A DNA stretch of 8,099 nt, from NCBI GenBank assembly GCA_019247755.1, contig JAFBAM010000137.1, positions 1 through 8,099 on the forward strand, in the 5' to 3' direction. The position numbers and the translations under genes are program-made. Of the stretch, positions 1 through 5,752 are shown piece after piece. This stretch comes from Sphingomonas sp. GTDB lineage: Bacteria; Pseudomonadota; Alphaproteobacteria; Sphingomonadales; Sphingomonadaceae. Under the pieces are notes generated by a model that saw only the letters and a list, made by a program, of their open reading frames with translations, had not been told where the DNA came from and did not search any database. Numbering within the stretch: position 1 is the stretch's first letter; each line of letters opens with the position of its first letter.

Positions 1-1
1 C

Positions 2-821
2 CCGCCGCAATGGTCGGTCACCTATCGCTTCATCGCTGCCGCCATCGCGATGGCCGCGCTGGCCAAATGGAAAGGCGACAGCCTGCGTCTTCCGCGCCAG
101 GGCGTGCTCGCCGCCGCCTTCCTCGGGCTCACGCAATTCTGCGTGAAACTTCAACGCGGTCTATCTTGCCGAGCGGCACATAACGTCGGGCGTTGTCGCC
201 ACGGTGTTTGCGCTGCTCCTCATCCCTGCCAGCCTGATGGGCTGGGCACTGCTCCACCACCGGCCAACCAAGCGTTTCGCCTGGAGCTCGCTCGTCGCAG
301 TCACAGGCATCGTCTTGTTGTTCGTCCACGAGATCCGTGAACATCCCGCCGATGCTAGCCAGATCGCGGCCGGCATCGGTCTCACCCTGTTCGGAATGCT
401 CGGCGCCGCCATCGCCAATGTCGTCCAGGCCCGGCCGGAAATCCGTCGGTTTCCTCTGTTCTCCATGCTGGCATGGTCCATGGCCGCGGGCGCGCTGATC
501 GACGGCACGATAGCGTTCGCCATGACAGGGGCACCGGTGTTCGATCCGCGCCCGGCCTATTGGCTCGGCGTGCTGTATCTCGCGCTGTTCGCCTCAGTAC
601 TGACCTTCAGCCTTTACTATCCCGTGGTCCGCAAGATCGGCCCCGCGAAAGCGGCCTACTCGAGCGTCCTCGTCCCGATCATCGCCATGGGCTTCTCGAC
701 CGCGTTCGAAGGCTATCGGTGGACCGGCCTGACGATCGCCGGCGCTCTGCTCGCGCTCGGCGGCATGGCCGCGGCAATGCGGAAAGATCGTTCGGGGGTT
801 CCGGCTCCAGACGCCGCCTGA
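2..821 (+). pseudogene. EamA/DMT-superfamily transporter, 5'-truncated by the window and frameshifted
   Basis: Remnant of an inner-membrane permease of the drug/metabolite transporter (EamA) family; the substrate cannot be told. Reading from base 2 gives a hydrophobic protein that opens mid-gene (YRFIAAAIAMAALAKWKGD), so the true start lies left of the window. That frame runs to FCVK at the AAA run 146-148 and then loses sense. Dropping one A there gives FCVNFNAVYLAERHITSGVV and joins seamlessly to the second frame, which continues to the TGA at 819-821. The second part holds several membrane spans and a typical EamA ending (YYPVVRKIGPAKAAYSSVLV, then a Gly/Ala-rich last helix and a basic tail). 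Both halves fit one family, so this is one gene with a +1 base, either a real mutation or a sequencing error. Family assignment is firm; whether it is truly broken is not. Confidence 0.8.
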
Positions 822-836
822 AACGTTACGCCGGTC

Positions 837-1058
837 ATGCCTTCGAGCGTGATCCTCCGATTCGTGTACGATGAAATGGAGGGCAACCTCTGGGTCGAGT
901 TCACGACGGGGCGTCGCTACGTCTATTCAGGAGTGCCTCACGACGTGGCGGAGACCTTCCGCGGCGCCTTCTCCAAGGGTGTCTATTTCAACACGCGAAT
1001 CCGCGACCGCTTTCCTTACCGTGAGGTCACTCATTCTGAAGAAAAGGCCACGGGCTAG
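837..1058 (+). CDS. KTSC-domain small protein
   Basis: A 73-residue protein that is almost entirely one KTSC domain, a small domain named for conserved Lys, Thr, Ser and Cys residues and found alone or at the end of some lysyl-tRNA synthetase-like proteins. Visible family features are YD at 11-12, the F-x-x-G-R-R-Y-x-Y strand at 22-30, VP at 33-34, SKG at 46-48 followed by FN at 51-52, and I55. The cysteine of the name is absent. The molecular role of the domain is not established. It begins 15 bases after the transporter stop on the same strand and may be co-transcribed with it; there is no clear Shine-Dalgarno before the ATG. Its TAG stop lies in a CTAG that also ends the facing minus-strand gene. 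Confidence 0.75.
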   Translation: MPSSVILRFVYDEMEGNLWVEFTTGRRYVYSGVPHDVAETFRGAFSKGVYFNTRIRDRFPYREVTHSEEKATG

Positions 1059-1591
1059 GGCAGCCATTCGATACGTTCGATGTGCCAGCGACGTTGCGCC
1101 TCGGTTGACCCGGGCACTTCATTGACCCGCCGCAGGATGACATTCGCGGCGCTCCGGTTGCTCCCGCCGTAGAACGAAACCGGCATCGTCACATAGCTGG
1201 ACCCGGCAGCACCCTCGACATCACCGGGTCTGCCGATTTCCAGATGCTTGAGGCCTTTTGACTGCAAATCTTTAGCGAACGCAGCCGCAGCGCCCTTGTC
1301 GCCCCAATAATCGGCAGCTTCAGCCCAGCGGTCCTCTTCGATCAGCGCGCCGTAATGCTGGACGACCTGACCAGCAGCCTCGGCGCTCTTCGGGTCGAGG
1401 GGGCCCTTGGGCTCGGCAAGCGGCGTACGCGCATCGGGACCTGTCTCCGGCGGCGGAATTGCCGGGGTCGCTTCATTGGCAACCGAAATGGGTGGCGGCT
1501 GTGTCAGGTGATTTTCACTGCCATTCTGCTGCGCCCTCTGCGTGCACGCACCCAACAGCGCGAGCGCCGCCATTCCGATCCGTGCAATCAT
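1055..1591 (-). CDS. Putative lipoprotein of unknown function
   Basis: A 178-residue protein with a lipoprotein signal peptide: MIAR, a short hydrophobic stretch, then lipobox L13-G14-A15-C16, so Cys16 would be lipidated and the protein anchored to a membrane facing the periplasm. Residues about 17-65 are a Pro/Gln/Glu-rich linker. Residues about 68-178 form a compact domain with two helices (AAGQVVQHYGALIEEDRWAE) followed by strand-like segments (YVTMPVSFYGG, ANVILRRV, WHIERIEW); the order resembles small NTF2-like folds, but this is inference only. The start at 1591 is chosen because it places the signal peptide at the N-terminus and has GGAGGT just upstream, although only 3 bases separate them. 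An in-frame ATG at 1675 would add 28 residues that hide the signal peptide. The gene diverges from the small membrane protein gene at 1675. I do not recognise a function. Confidence 0.75.
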   Translation of the reverse strand: MIARIGMAALALLGACTQRAQQNGSENHLTQPPPISVANEATPAIPPPETGPDARTPLAEPKGPLDPKSAEAAGQVVQHYGALIEEDRWAEAADYWGDKGAAAAFAKDLQSKGLKHLEIGRPGDVEGAAGSSYVTMPVSFYGGSNRSAANVILRRVNEVPGSTEAQRRWHIERIEWLP

Positions 1592-1674
1592 ACGACCTCC
1601 ATGGTTCGGAACCGCCTTCGCGGCAGTTCGTTCGTTTCGCCACAACAACAGGGTTAAGCAGGGAGAAGTTTCCA

Positions 1675-1878
1675 ATGGCCGACGATCGTGATGATGGCGT
1701 GCGCGAGCATACGACCGTGGTGGAAACGGGTGGTGGCGGTGGCGGCGGCGTTCTCGCCGTGGTCCTGCTGATCATCGTGGTTCTGGTGCTGCTCTATGTG
1801 TTCCGTGACAATCTCGGCTTCGGACACAAGAGCACGGTCGAGATACCCAACAAGATCGACGTCAACATCAATCACTGA
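1675..1878 (+). CDS. Gly-rich single-span small membrane protein
   Basis: A 67-residue protein with three parts: a polar, acidic N-terminus (1-18, MADDRDDGVREHTTVVET), a run of seven glycines (19-25), one strongly hydrophobic helix of about 18 residues (26-43), and a soluble tail (44-67) ending STVEIPNKIDVNINH. The tail alternates polar and aliphatic residues and looks strand-forming. Topology is unclear: the N-terminus is acidic, while R44 and K52 follow the helix. The start is supported by GGGAGAAG (1661-1668) six bases before the ATG; a longer reading from 1459 would run antisense through the lipoprotein gene and is discounted. Function is unknown. Its neighbours suggest an independent gene: a divergent lipoprotein on the left and a terminator on the right. 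I recall similar Gly-linker/one-span proteins in sphingomonads, but that is memory and was not checked. Confidence 0.75.
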   Translation: MADDRDDGVREHTTVVETGGGGGGGVLAVVLLIIVVLVLLYVFRDNLGFGHKSTVEIPNKIDVNINH

Positions 1879-1890
1879 GTGGGACAAGCG

Positions 1891-1915
1891 CGGACGGGTT
1901 GCGAGTCCCTGTCCG
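1891..1915 (+). other. Hairpin downstream of the small membrane protein gene
   Basis: CGGACGGG (1891-1898) pairs with CCTGTCCG (1908-1915) as an 8-bp stem with one G-T pair and a 9-base loop. It lies 12 bases after the stop codon and just upstream of the stronger hairpin at 1921-1950. It has no T-run, so it may be a transcript-stabilising element or a chance stem. Confidence 0.4.
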
Positions 1916-1920
1916 GGCAC

Positions 1921-1953
1921 CGGGCGCGGTTCGGGAACGAGCCGCGCCCGTTT
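1921..1953 (+). terminator. Intrinsic terminator candidate between the small membrane protein and hmgA
   Basis: CGGGCGCGGTTCG (1921-1933) and CGAGCCGCGCCCG (1938-1950) form a 13-bp stem with one G-T pair, closed by the GNRA-type tetraloop GGAA. TTTGCTTGT follows directly. The stem is very strong and the T-tract short, as is common in GC-rich bacteria. No T-run exists on the other side, so it acts rightward only. It would separate the small gene from the hmgA operon. Confidence 0.7.
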
Positions 1954-1980
1954 GCTTGTCTGCGCTTGACTGGGTAACCC
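1952..1980 (+). promoter_or_regulatory. Weak candidate promoter for hmgA
   Basis: Only 37 bases lie between the terminator stem and the hmgA ATG, so a promoter for hmgA should sit here or overlap the hairpin. TTGCTT (1952-1957) and TAACCC (1975-1980) are 17 bases apart, which fits a -35/-10 layout, but the -10 matches poorly. If real, transcription would begin at or beside the ATG at 1988, which would agree with the absence of a Shine-Dalgarno sequence. This is a guess from spacing. Confidence 0.2.
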
Positions 1981-1987
1981 GCAGCGC

Positions 1988-3271
1988 ATGACCGATGCGC
2001 TTCGCTATCAGACGGGTTTCGGCAGCCACTTCGAGAGCGAGGCAGTGCCTGGCGCGCTGCCCAAAGGCCGCAACTCTCCGCAGCGACCCCCGTTCGGTCT
2101 CTATGCCGAGCAGCTTTCGGGAAGTAGTTTCACATCGCCGCGTCATGAGAACCGCCGTTCCTGGCTGTACCGCATGCGGCCGACGGCCGATCACCGACCC
2201 TTCACCCGCTATGAAGCTGCGCCCCTATTCGCACCAGGCCCAGTGGAGGAGCCGCTGGCACCCAATCGGCTACGCTGGGATCCGCCGTCGGACCTGCCTG
2301 AGGGCAAGGATTTCGTCGACGGCATGGTGACGATGCTCACCAATCGTCATCCCGCTGACCTCGAAGGCGTCGCGATTCATCTCTACCGCGCCGGCAAATC
2401 AATGGAGCGCCGCGTGTTCGTCGATGCTGATGGCGAACTCCTGATCATTCCTCAGTCGGGCACATTGCGTCTCGTGACCGAACTCGGTTGTTTGGAAGTC
2501 TCGCCAGGCACCGTTGCCGCAATCCCGCGCGGCGCGCGCTTTCGGGTCGAAGTCGAAGGCGACAGCCGCGGCTACGTCGCGGAAAACCACGGCCTGCCGC
2601 TGCGCTTGCCCGAACTTGGGCCGATCGGCTCGAACGGCCTCGCCAACCCACGCGATTTCGAGACGCCGGTCGCATGGTTCGAGGACAAGGACGAGCCGAC
2701 CGAAGTCATCCAGAAATCGCTCGGGTCGCTCTGGACGGCGACGCTCGACCATTCGCCGCTCGATGTCGTTGCCTGGCACGGCAATTACGCGCCCTGGCGG
2801 TATGACCTAACGCGCTTCAACACGATCGGCACGATCAGCTTTGACCACCCCGATCCATCGATCTTCACGGTCCTGACGAGTCCCAGCAACGTGCTGGGCC
2901 GCGCCAATGCCGACTTCGTCATTTTCCCGCCCCGCTGGATGGTGGGCGAGGACACGTTCCGGCCACCGTGGTTCCATCGCAATGTAATGAGCGAGGCGAT
3001 GGGCCTGATTCACGGAGCTTATGATGCGAAGGCCGAGGGCTTTTCGCCGGGCGGCCTGTCGCTCCACAACCTGATGAGCGGGCATGGCCCCGACGTCGAC
3101 AGCTGGCGTAAGGCGAGTGAGGCTGAGCTGAAACCGATGAAGATCGAAGGCACCATGGCCTTCATGGTCGAAACCTGCTGGCCGTATCTTCCGACCGAGT
3201 GGGCGCTGCAGCGTTCCCAGCCGGACTATGATCAGGCATGGACAGGCTTCCCGAAGGCGAAGCTTCCGTGA
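1988..3271 (+). CDS. hmgA: Homogentisate 1,2-dioxygenase
   Basis: Cytoplasmic Fe(II) enzyme that opens the ring of homogentisate with O2 to give maleylacetoacetate, the ring-cleavage step of tyrosine and phenylalanine catabolism (EC 1.13.11.5). The 427-residue length suits the family. The N-terminus (YQTGFGSHFESEAVPGALP) is the classic opening of these proteins. By alignment from memory with the human enzyme, iron ligands His335, Glu341 and His371 correspond to H330 (in WFHRN), E336 (in MSEAMG) and H366 (in SGHGPD), and catalytic His292 corresponds to H287 in FDHPDPSIFTVLT; all are present. The ATG is the family start, yet the 20 bases before it show no Shine-Dalgarno. Its last codons overlap the GTG of fahA, implying translational coupling, and the upstream hairpin suggests that it heads the operon. 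No truncation or odd residues seen. Confidence 0.96.
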   Translation: MTDALRYQTGFGSHFESEAVPGALPKGRNSPQRPPFGLYAEQLSGSSFTSPRHENRRSWLYRMRPTADHRPFTRYEAAPLFAPGPVEEPLAPNRLRWDPPSDLPEGKDFVDGMVTMLTNRHPADLEGVAIHLYRAGKSMERRVFVDADGELLIIPQSGTLRLVTELGCLEVSPGTVAAIPRGARFRVEVEGDSRGYVAENHGLPLRLPELGPIGSNGLANPRDFETPVAWFEDKDEPTEVIQKSLGSLWTATLDHSPLDVVAWHGNYAPWRYDLTRFNTIGTISFDHPDPSIFTVLTSPSNVLGRANADFVIFPPRWMVGEDTFRPPWFHRNVMSEAMGLIHGAYDAKAEGFSPGGLSLHNLMSGHGPDVDSWRKASEAELKPMKIEGTMAFMVETCWPYLPTEWALQRSQPDYDQAWTGFPKAKLP

Positions 3272-4527
3272 CCCTGAAAAGCTGGTGCGACAGCGCTGAG
3301 AACAGCGACTTTCCGATCGAAAATTTGCCGCTGGGCATCTTCTCGGTCGGCGAGCGGCAGCGGCGCGCTGGCGTTGCGATCGGCGATTACGTACTCGACC
3401 TCACCAGCATAACCGACCTGCTCGACGAAGAGTGGCGTGAAGACTTGTCGCAGCCGGTGCTTAACGGATGGCTCGCGCGGGGGCACGATGCGCAGGCCGC
3501 GCTGCGCGACCGGCTGCAAGAATTGCTTTCGGACGAGCGATATCGGGATGACGTCGAACCGCAGCTAATCGGACAGACAGAGGCGCGCATGCACGTACCC
3601 TGCCTCGTCGGCGACTACACGGACTTCTACGTCGGTATTCACCACGCGACCAACGTCGGGAAGCAGTTCCGGCCCGACAATCCGCTACTCCCGAACTACA
3701 AATATGTCCCGATCGGTTACCACGGGCGTGCCAGCTCGGTGCGGGCGAGCGGCGAGCCCGTTATCCGGCCGAGCGGTCAACGCAAGGCGCCGGACGCCGA
3801 TTCGCCCGAATACGGTCCGAGCCGGCGCCTCGATTACGAGCTCGAACTCGGCATCTGGATTGGCGAGGGCAATGAGCTTGGTTCGCAGATCCCGATCGGC
3901 GAGGCCGCCGAACATATCGCCGGCTACTGCCTGCTGAATGACTGGTCGGCCCGCGACCTGCAGGCATGGGAGTATCAGCCGCTCGGACCCTTCCTCGCGA
4001 AGAACTTCCTGACCAGCGTCAGCCCTTGGATCGTCAGCCCGCAGGCGCTCGCGCCCTTCCGCGAGGCCATGCCCTCTCGCCCCACCGGCGATCCCGAGCC
4101 CTTGCCCTACCTAAGCGATGCGGCAGACCGCGAGAGTGGCGCGCTGGGTATCCAGCTTCAGGTTACGCTGACGACCCAGAAGATGCGTTCAGACGGCCTC
4201 GCACCGCACGTCCTGTCGCACGGGTCCGCCGACGCAGCCATGTATTGGAGCGCGGCGCAGATCGTCGCCCATCACAGCTCCAACGGGTGCAATCTCCAGC
4301 CAGGCGATCTCATCGGGACTGGCACGCTGTCGACCGACAGTGCAGGCGGCCTCGGCTCGCTGTTGGAGATTAGCCAGGGCGGCAAGCAACCGGTCCAGCT
4401 CATCAGCGGCGAATCTCGAAGCTTTCTCGAAGATGGCGATGAAGTGACGATGAAAGACTGGTGCGAGGGCGACGGCCTAAGGATCGGCTTCGGCGAATGC
4501 GTCGGGCGAGTTGTCGCTGCCGGCTAG
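3268..4527 (+). CDS. fahA: Fumarylacetoacetase
   Basis: Cytoplasmic hydrolase that splits fumarylacetoacetate into fumarate and acetoacetate, the last step of homogentisate degradation (EC 3.7.1.2). From the GTG start the protein has 419 residues, the same as mammalian FAH. Counterparts of the mouse active-site residues are present: D119 and Y121 (in DYTDFY), H126, metal ligands E191, E193 and D225 (LDYELELG, NDWSARD), R229, Q232, K245 (GPFLAK) and E367. The GTG at 3268 is chosen because VTLKSW plus the following DFPIENLPLG matches the usual N-terminus and gives a GTGA overlap with the hmgA stop. An ATG at 3238 would add ten residues of shifted hmgA sequence. No strong Shine-Dalgarno is seen, so re-initiation after hmgA is likely. 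Maleylacetoacetate isomerase, which should act between HmgA and FahA, is not in the window. Confidence 0.95.
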   Translation: MTLKSWCDSAENSDFPIENLPLGIFSVGERQRRAGVAIGDYVLDLTSITDLLDEEWREDLSQPVLNGWLARGHDAQAALRDRLQELLSDERYRDDVEPQLIGQTEARMHVPCLVGDYTDFYVGIHHATNVGKQFRPDNPLLPNYKYVPIGYHGRASSVRASGEPVIRPSGQRKAPDADSPEYGPSRRLDYELELGIWIGEGNELGSQIPIGEAAEHIAGYCLLNDWSARDLQAWEYQPLGPFLAKNFLTSVSPWIVSPQALAPFREAMPSRPTGDPEPLPYLSDAADRESGALGIQLQVTLTTQKMRSDGLAPHVLSHGSADAAMYWSAAQIVAHHSSNGCNLQPGDLIGTGTLSTDSAGGLGSLLEISQGGKQPVQLISGESRSFLEDGDEVTMKDWCEGDGLRIGFGECVGRVVAAG

Positions 4528-4531
4528 GCGT

Positions 4532-4542
4532 GGGGGAGGGGG
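4532..4542 (+). promoter_or_regulatory. Shine-Dalgarno for the persulfide dioxygenase gene
   Basis: The purine run GGGGGAGGGGG-A lies 4 bases after the fahA stop and 7 bases before the ATG at 4550. It decides the start at 4550 over the upstream in-frame ATG at 4511, which lies inside fahA and would add 13 residues unlike the family. Confidence 0.7.
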
Positions 4543-4549
4543 ACTTAGA

Positions 4550-5257
4550 ATGATCTTCCGTCAGCTGATCGAACCCGAATCCTCGACCTACACCTATCTC
4601 GTTGCTTGCGAAGAGACCCGCGAAGCCGCGTTGATCGATCCGGTCCTCCAGACCCTAGATCGCGATCTCGCGCTCCTCGAGAAGCTCGGGCTGGCGCTCA
4701 AATATACGATCGAGACCCATATCCACGCGGACCACGTAACGGCGGCAGATCGCCTCCGTGATGCCACCGGCAGCAACGCGGCAGTGCCGGAGAAGAGTGG
4801 TGCGCGGAACGCCGACATCGCCATCCGCGAGGGCGAACCGATCTTCGTAGGCAAACTTCGGCTAGAGCCGCTCTACGTGCCGGGCCACACCGACGACCAT
4901 CATGCTTACCTGCTGCGCTCGTCCGACGGCGCGCGCGTCTTCACTGGCGACGCGCTGATGATCGACGGCTGCGGCCGAACCGACTTCCAGAATGGCGACG
5001 CGGCGACACTCTACCGCTCGGTGCACGAGAAACTCTTCACCTTGCCCGACGAGACCCTCGTCTACCCCGGTCACGACTATCAGCTGCGCTTTGTCAGCAG
5101 CATTGGGCAGGAGAAGGCGCGCAATCCGCGGCTCGGCGGTGGGAAGACGCTGCAGGAGTTCGTGGAGATCATGAACAACCTGAACTTGCCACGGCCCAAA
5201 AAAATGGACGTTGCCGTTCCCGCTAACCGTTCATGCGGGGAGATGCACAGCGCCTAG
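4550..5257 (+). CDS. ETHE1-like glutathione persulfide dioxygenase (metallo-beta-lactamase fold)
   Basis: A 235-residue metallo-beta-lactamase-fold enzyme of the ETHE1 branch. Known members use one Fe(II) and O2 to oxidise glutathione persulfide to sulfite and glutathione (EC 1.13.11.18). The motif T-H-I-H-A-D-H (residues 56-62) is followed by PGHTDDH (H113), the D134 of FTGDALM and PGHD (H175). Predicted iron ligands are H57, H113 and D134. Branch markers of ETHE1 are clear: GCGRTDFQNGD (140-150), RNPRLGG, NNLNLPRPKK and the ending VAVPANRSCG, close to the human C-terminus. No rhodanese domain is fused. It lies 22 bases after fahA on the same strand with a strong ribosome site, so it is probably the third gene of the operon. 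An A7 run at 5198-5204 does not disturb the frame. Glyoxalase II is less likely because the second metal-binding pattern and the C-terminus do not fit. Confidence 0.9.
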   Translation: MIFRQLIEPESSTYTYLVACEETREAALIDPVLQTLDRDLALLEKLGLALKYTIETHIHADHVTAADRLRDATGSNAAVPEKSGARNADIAIREGEPIFVGKLRLEPLYVPGHTDDHHAYLLRSSDGARVFTGDALMIDGCGRTDFQNGDAATLYRSVHEKLFTLPDETLVYPGHDYQLRFVSSIGQEKARNPRLGGGKTLQEFVEIMNNLNLPRPKKMDVAVPANRSCGEMHSA

Positions 5258-5664
5258 CGCTCGTTGTCCCAGATCATGTGAATGATCCGCCAGCCCTTGT
5301 CCGGATCCTTGAACAGCTGAATCGAATTGATCCCGCGCCGCTCGACGTCGCTGTCGTCGGGTGAGCGCCGCGCCTCATAATTGCTCCAGACGTGCGCGAT
5401 GTTGCCGAAGATATCGATCTTCCGCTTTGTCTCGACTTCGTAAAAGTCGTTGGCCATGAAGAAGGGCGTCGTGTCGCGCGAATAATCGTCGAGGCCCATT
5501 GACTTCTTTGCCGCGCGGCCATGCTCATCCACCCATGTCCGCACCTGCCGGGCCCCGGGTAGAAAGCATTTGTCCTGCCGCGACCAGTCGCGAGGGCCGG
5601 CCGGACCCGAGATCATGGCATACATCTCGTCGACCGCGGCGCCGATCTCAATTTCATCTTTCAT
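5254..5664 (-). CDS. NTF2/SnoaL-like domain protein of unknown function
   Basis: A 136-residue soluble protein without signal peptide or membrane span. It has the look of the NTF2/SnoaL-like fold: N-terminal helix (EIGAAVDEMYAMISG), a short ADW-like segment (GPRDWSRQDKCFLP), then strands with F-YEVE at about 85-90, the conserved strand FGNIAHVWSNYEARR at about 97-111, and the last pair SIQLFKD...GWRIIHMIWDNE. This fold serves both enzymes and binding proteins, and no catalytic set can be assigned. The ATG at 5664 is preceded by GAAAGG six bases upstream. Its stop overlaps that of the persulfide dioxygenase gene within a shared CTAG, and it diverges from the GGDEF-EAL-PilZ gene. It is probably transcribed on its own. 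Proteins of this type are often annotated DUF4440-like or SnoaL-like; I cannot settle which. Confidence 0.75.
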   Translation of the reverse strand: MKDEIEIGAAVDEMYAMISGPAGPRDWSRQDKCFLPGARQVRTWVDEHGRAAKKSMGLDDYSRDTTPFFMANDFYEVETKRKIDIFGNIAHVWSNYEARRSPDDSDVERRGINSIQLFKDPDKGWRIIHMIWDNER

Positions 5665-5682
5665 GGCAGGCCTTTCTCTTCG

Positions 5683-5703
5683 TCCGGACCGGATAAATTT
5701 ATC
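5683..5703. promoter_or_regulatory. Two abutting dyads, possible operator in a divergent promoter region
   Basis: TCCGG-A-CCGGA (5683-5693) is a dyad with 5-base arms, and GATAAATTTATC (5692-5703) is a perfect 12-base palindrome overlapping it by two bases. Both lie in the 88-base gap between the ATG of the minus-strand NTF2-like gene (19 bases away) and the GTG of the c-di-GMP gene (49 bases away). The AT-rich stretch 5693-5728 is the likely promoter zone for both genes, but no convincing -35/-10 pair was found. The regulator is unknown. Confidence 0.4.
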
Positions 5704-5740
5704 GAAAATTAATCATGTTTTGCTCTTTGCAATCTCGAGC

Positions 5741-5746
5741 AAGGAG
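5741..5746 (+). promoter_or_regulatory. Shine-Dalgarno AAGGAG for the GGDEF-EAL-PilZ gene
   Basis: AAGGAG sits exactly 6 bases before the GTG at 5753. It decides that start over an in-frame ATG at 5570, which would place 61 extra residues antisense inside the NTF2-like gene. Confidence 0.8.
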
Positions 5747-5752
5747 CATCGC

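Noticed and set aside
1459..1674. N-terminal extension of the small membrane protein from an ATG at 1459
   Set aside because: It runs antisense through the lipoprotein signal and linker region and has no family features; the ATG at 1675 has its own ribosome site.
2399..2810. Several long alternative frames on both strands inside hmgA
   Set aside because: They are Arg/Ala/Pro-rich shadows typical of GC-rich coding DNA, with no ribosome sites or recognisable domains, and hmgA is certain.
3238..3267. ATG start for fahA at 3238
   Set aside because: The ten extra residues are out-of-frame hmgA sequence and are not part of the usual fumarylacetoacetase N-terminus; the GTG at 3268 fits the family and gives a standard 4-base overlap.
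5704..5732. TTGCAA on the minus strand as a -35 element for the NTF2-like gene
   Set aside because: No acceptable -10 hexamer is found at 15-18 bases spacing (candidates such as ATTTTC are poor).
5570..5752. Longer N-terminus of the GGDEF-EAL-PilZ protein from an ATG at 5570
   Set aside because: The extra 61 residues are antisense to the NTF2-like gene and span the AT-rich promoter gap, and the GTG at 5753 has an ideal AAGGAG six bases upstream.
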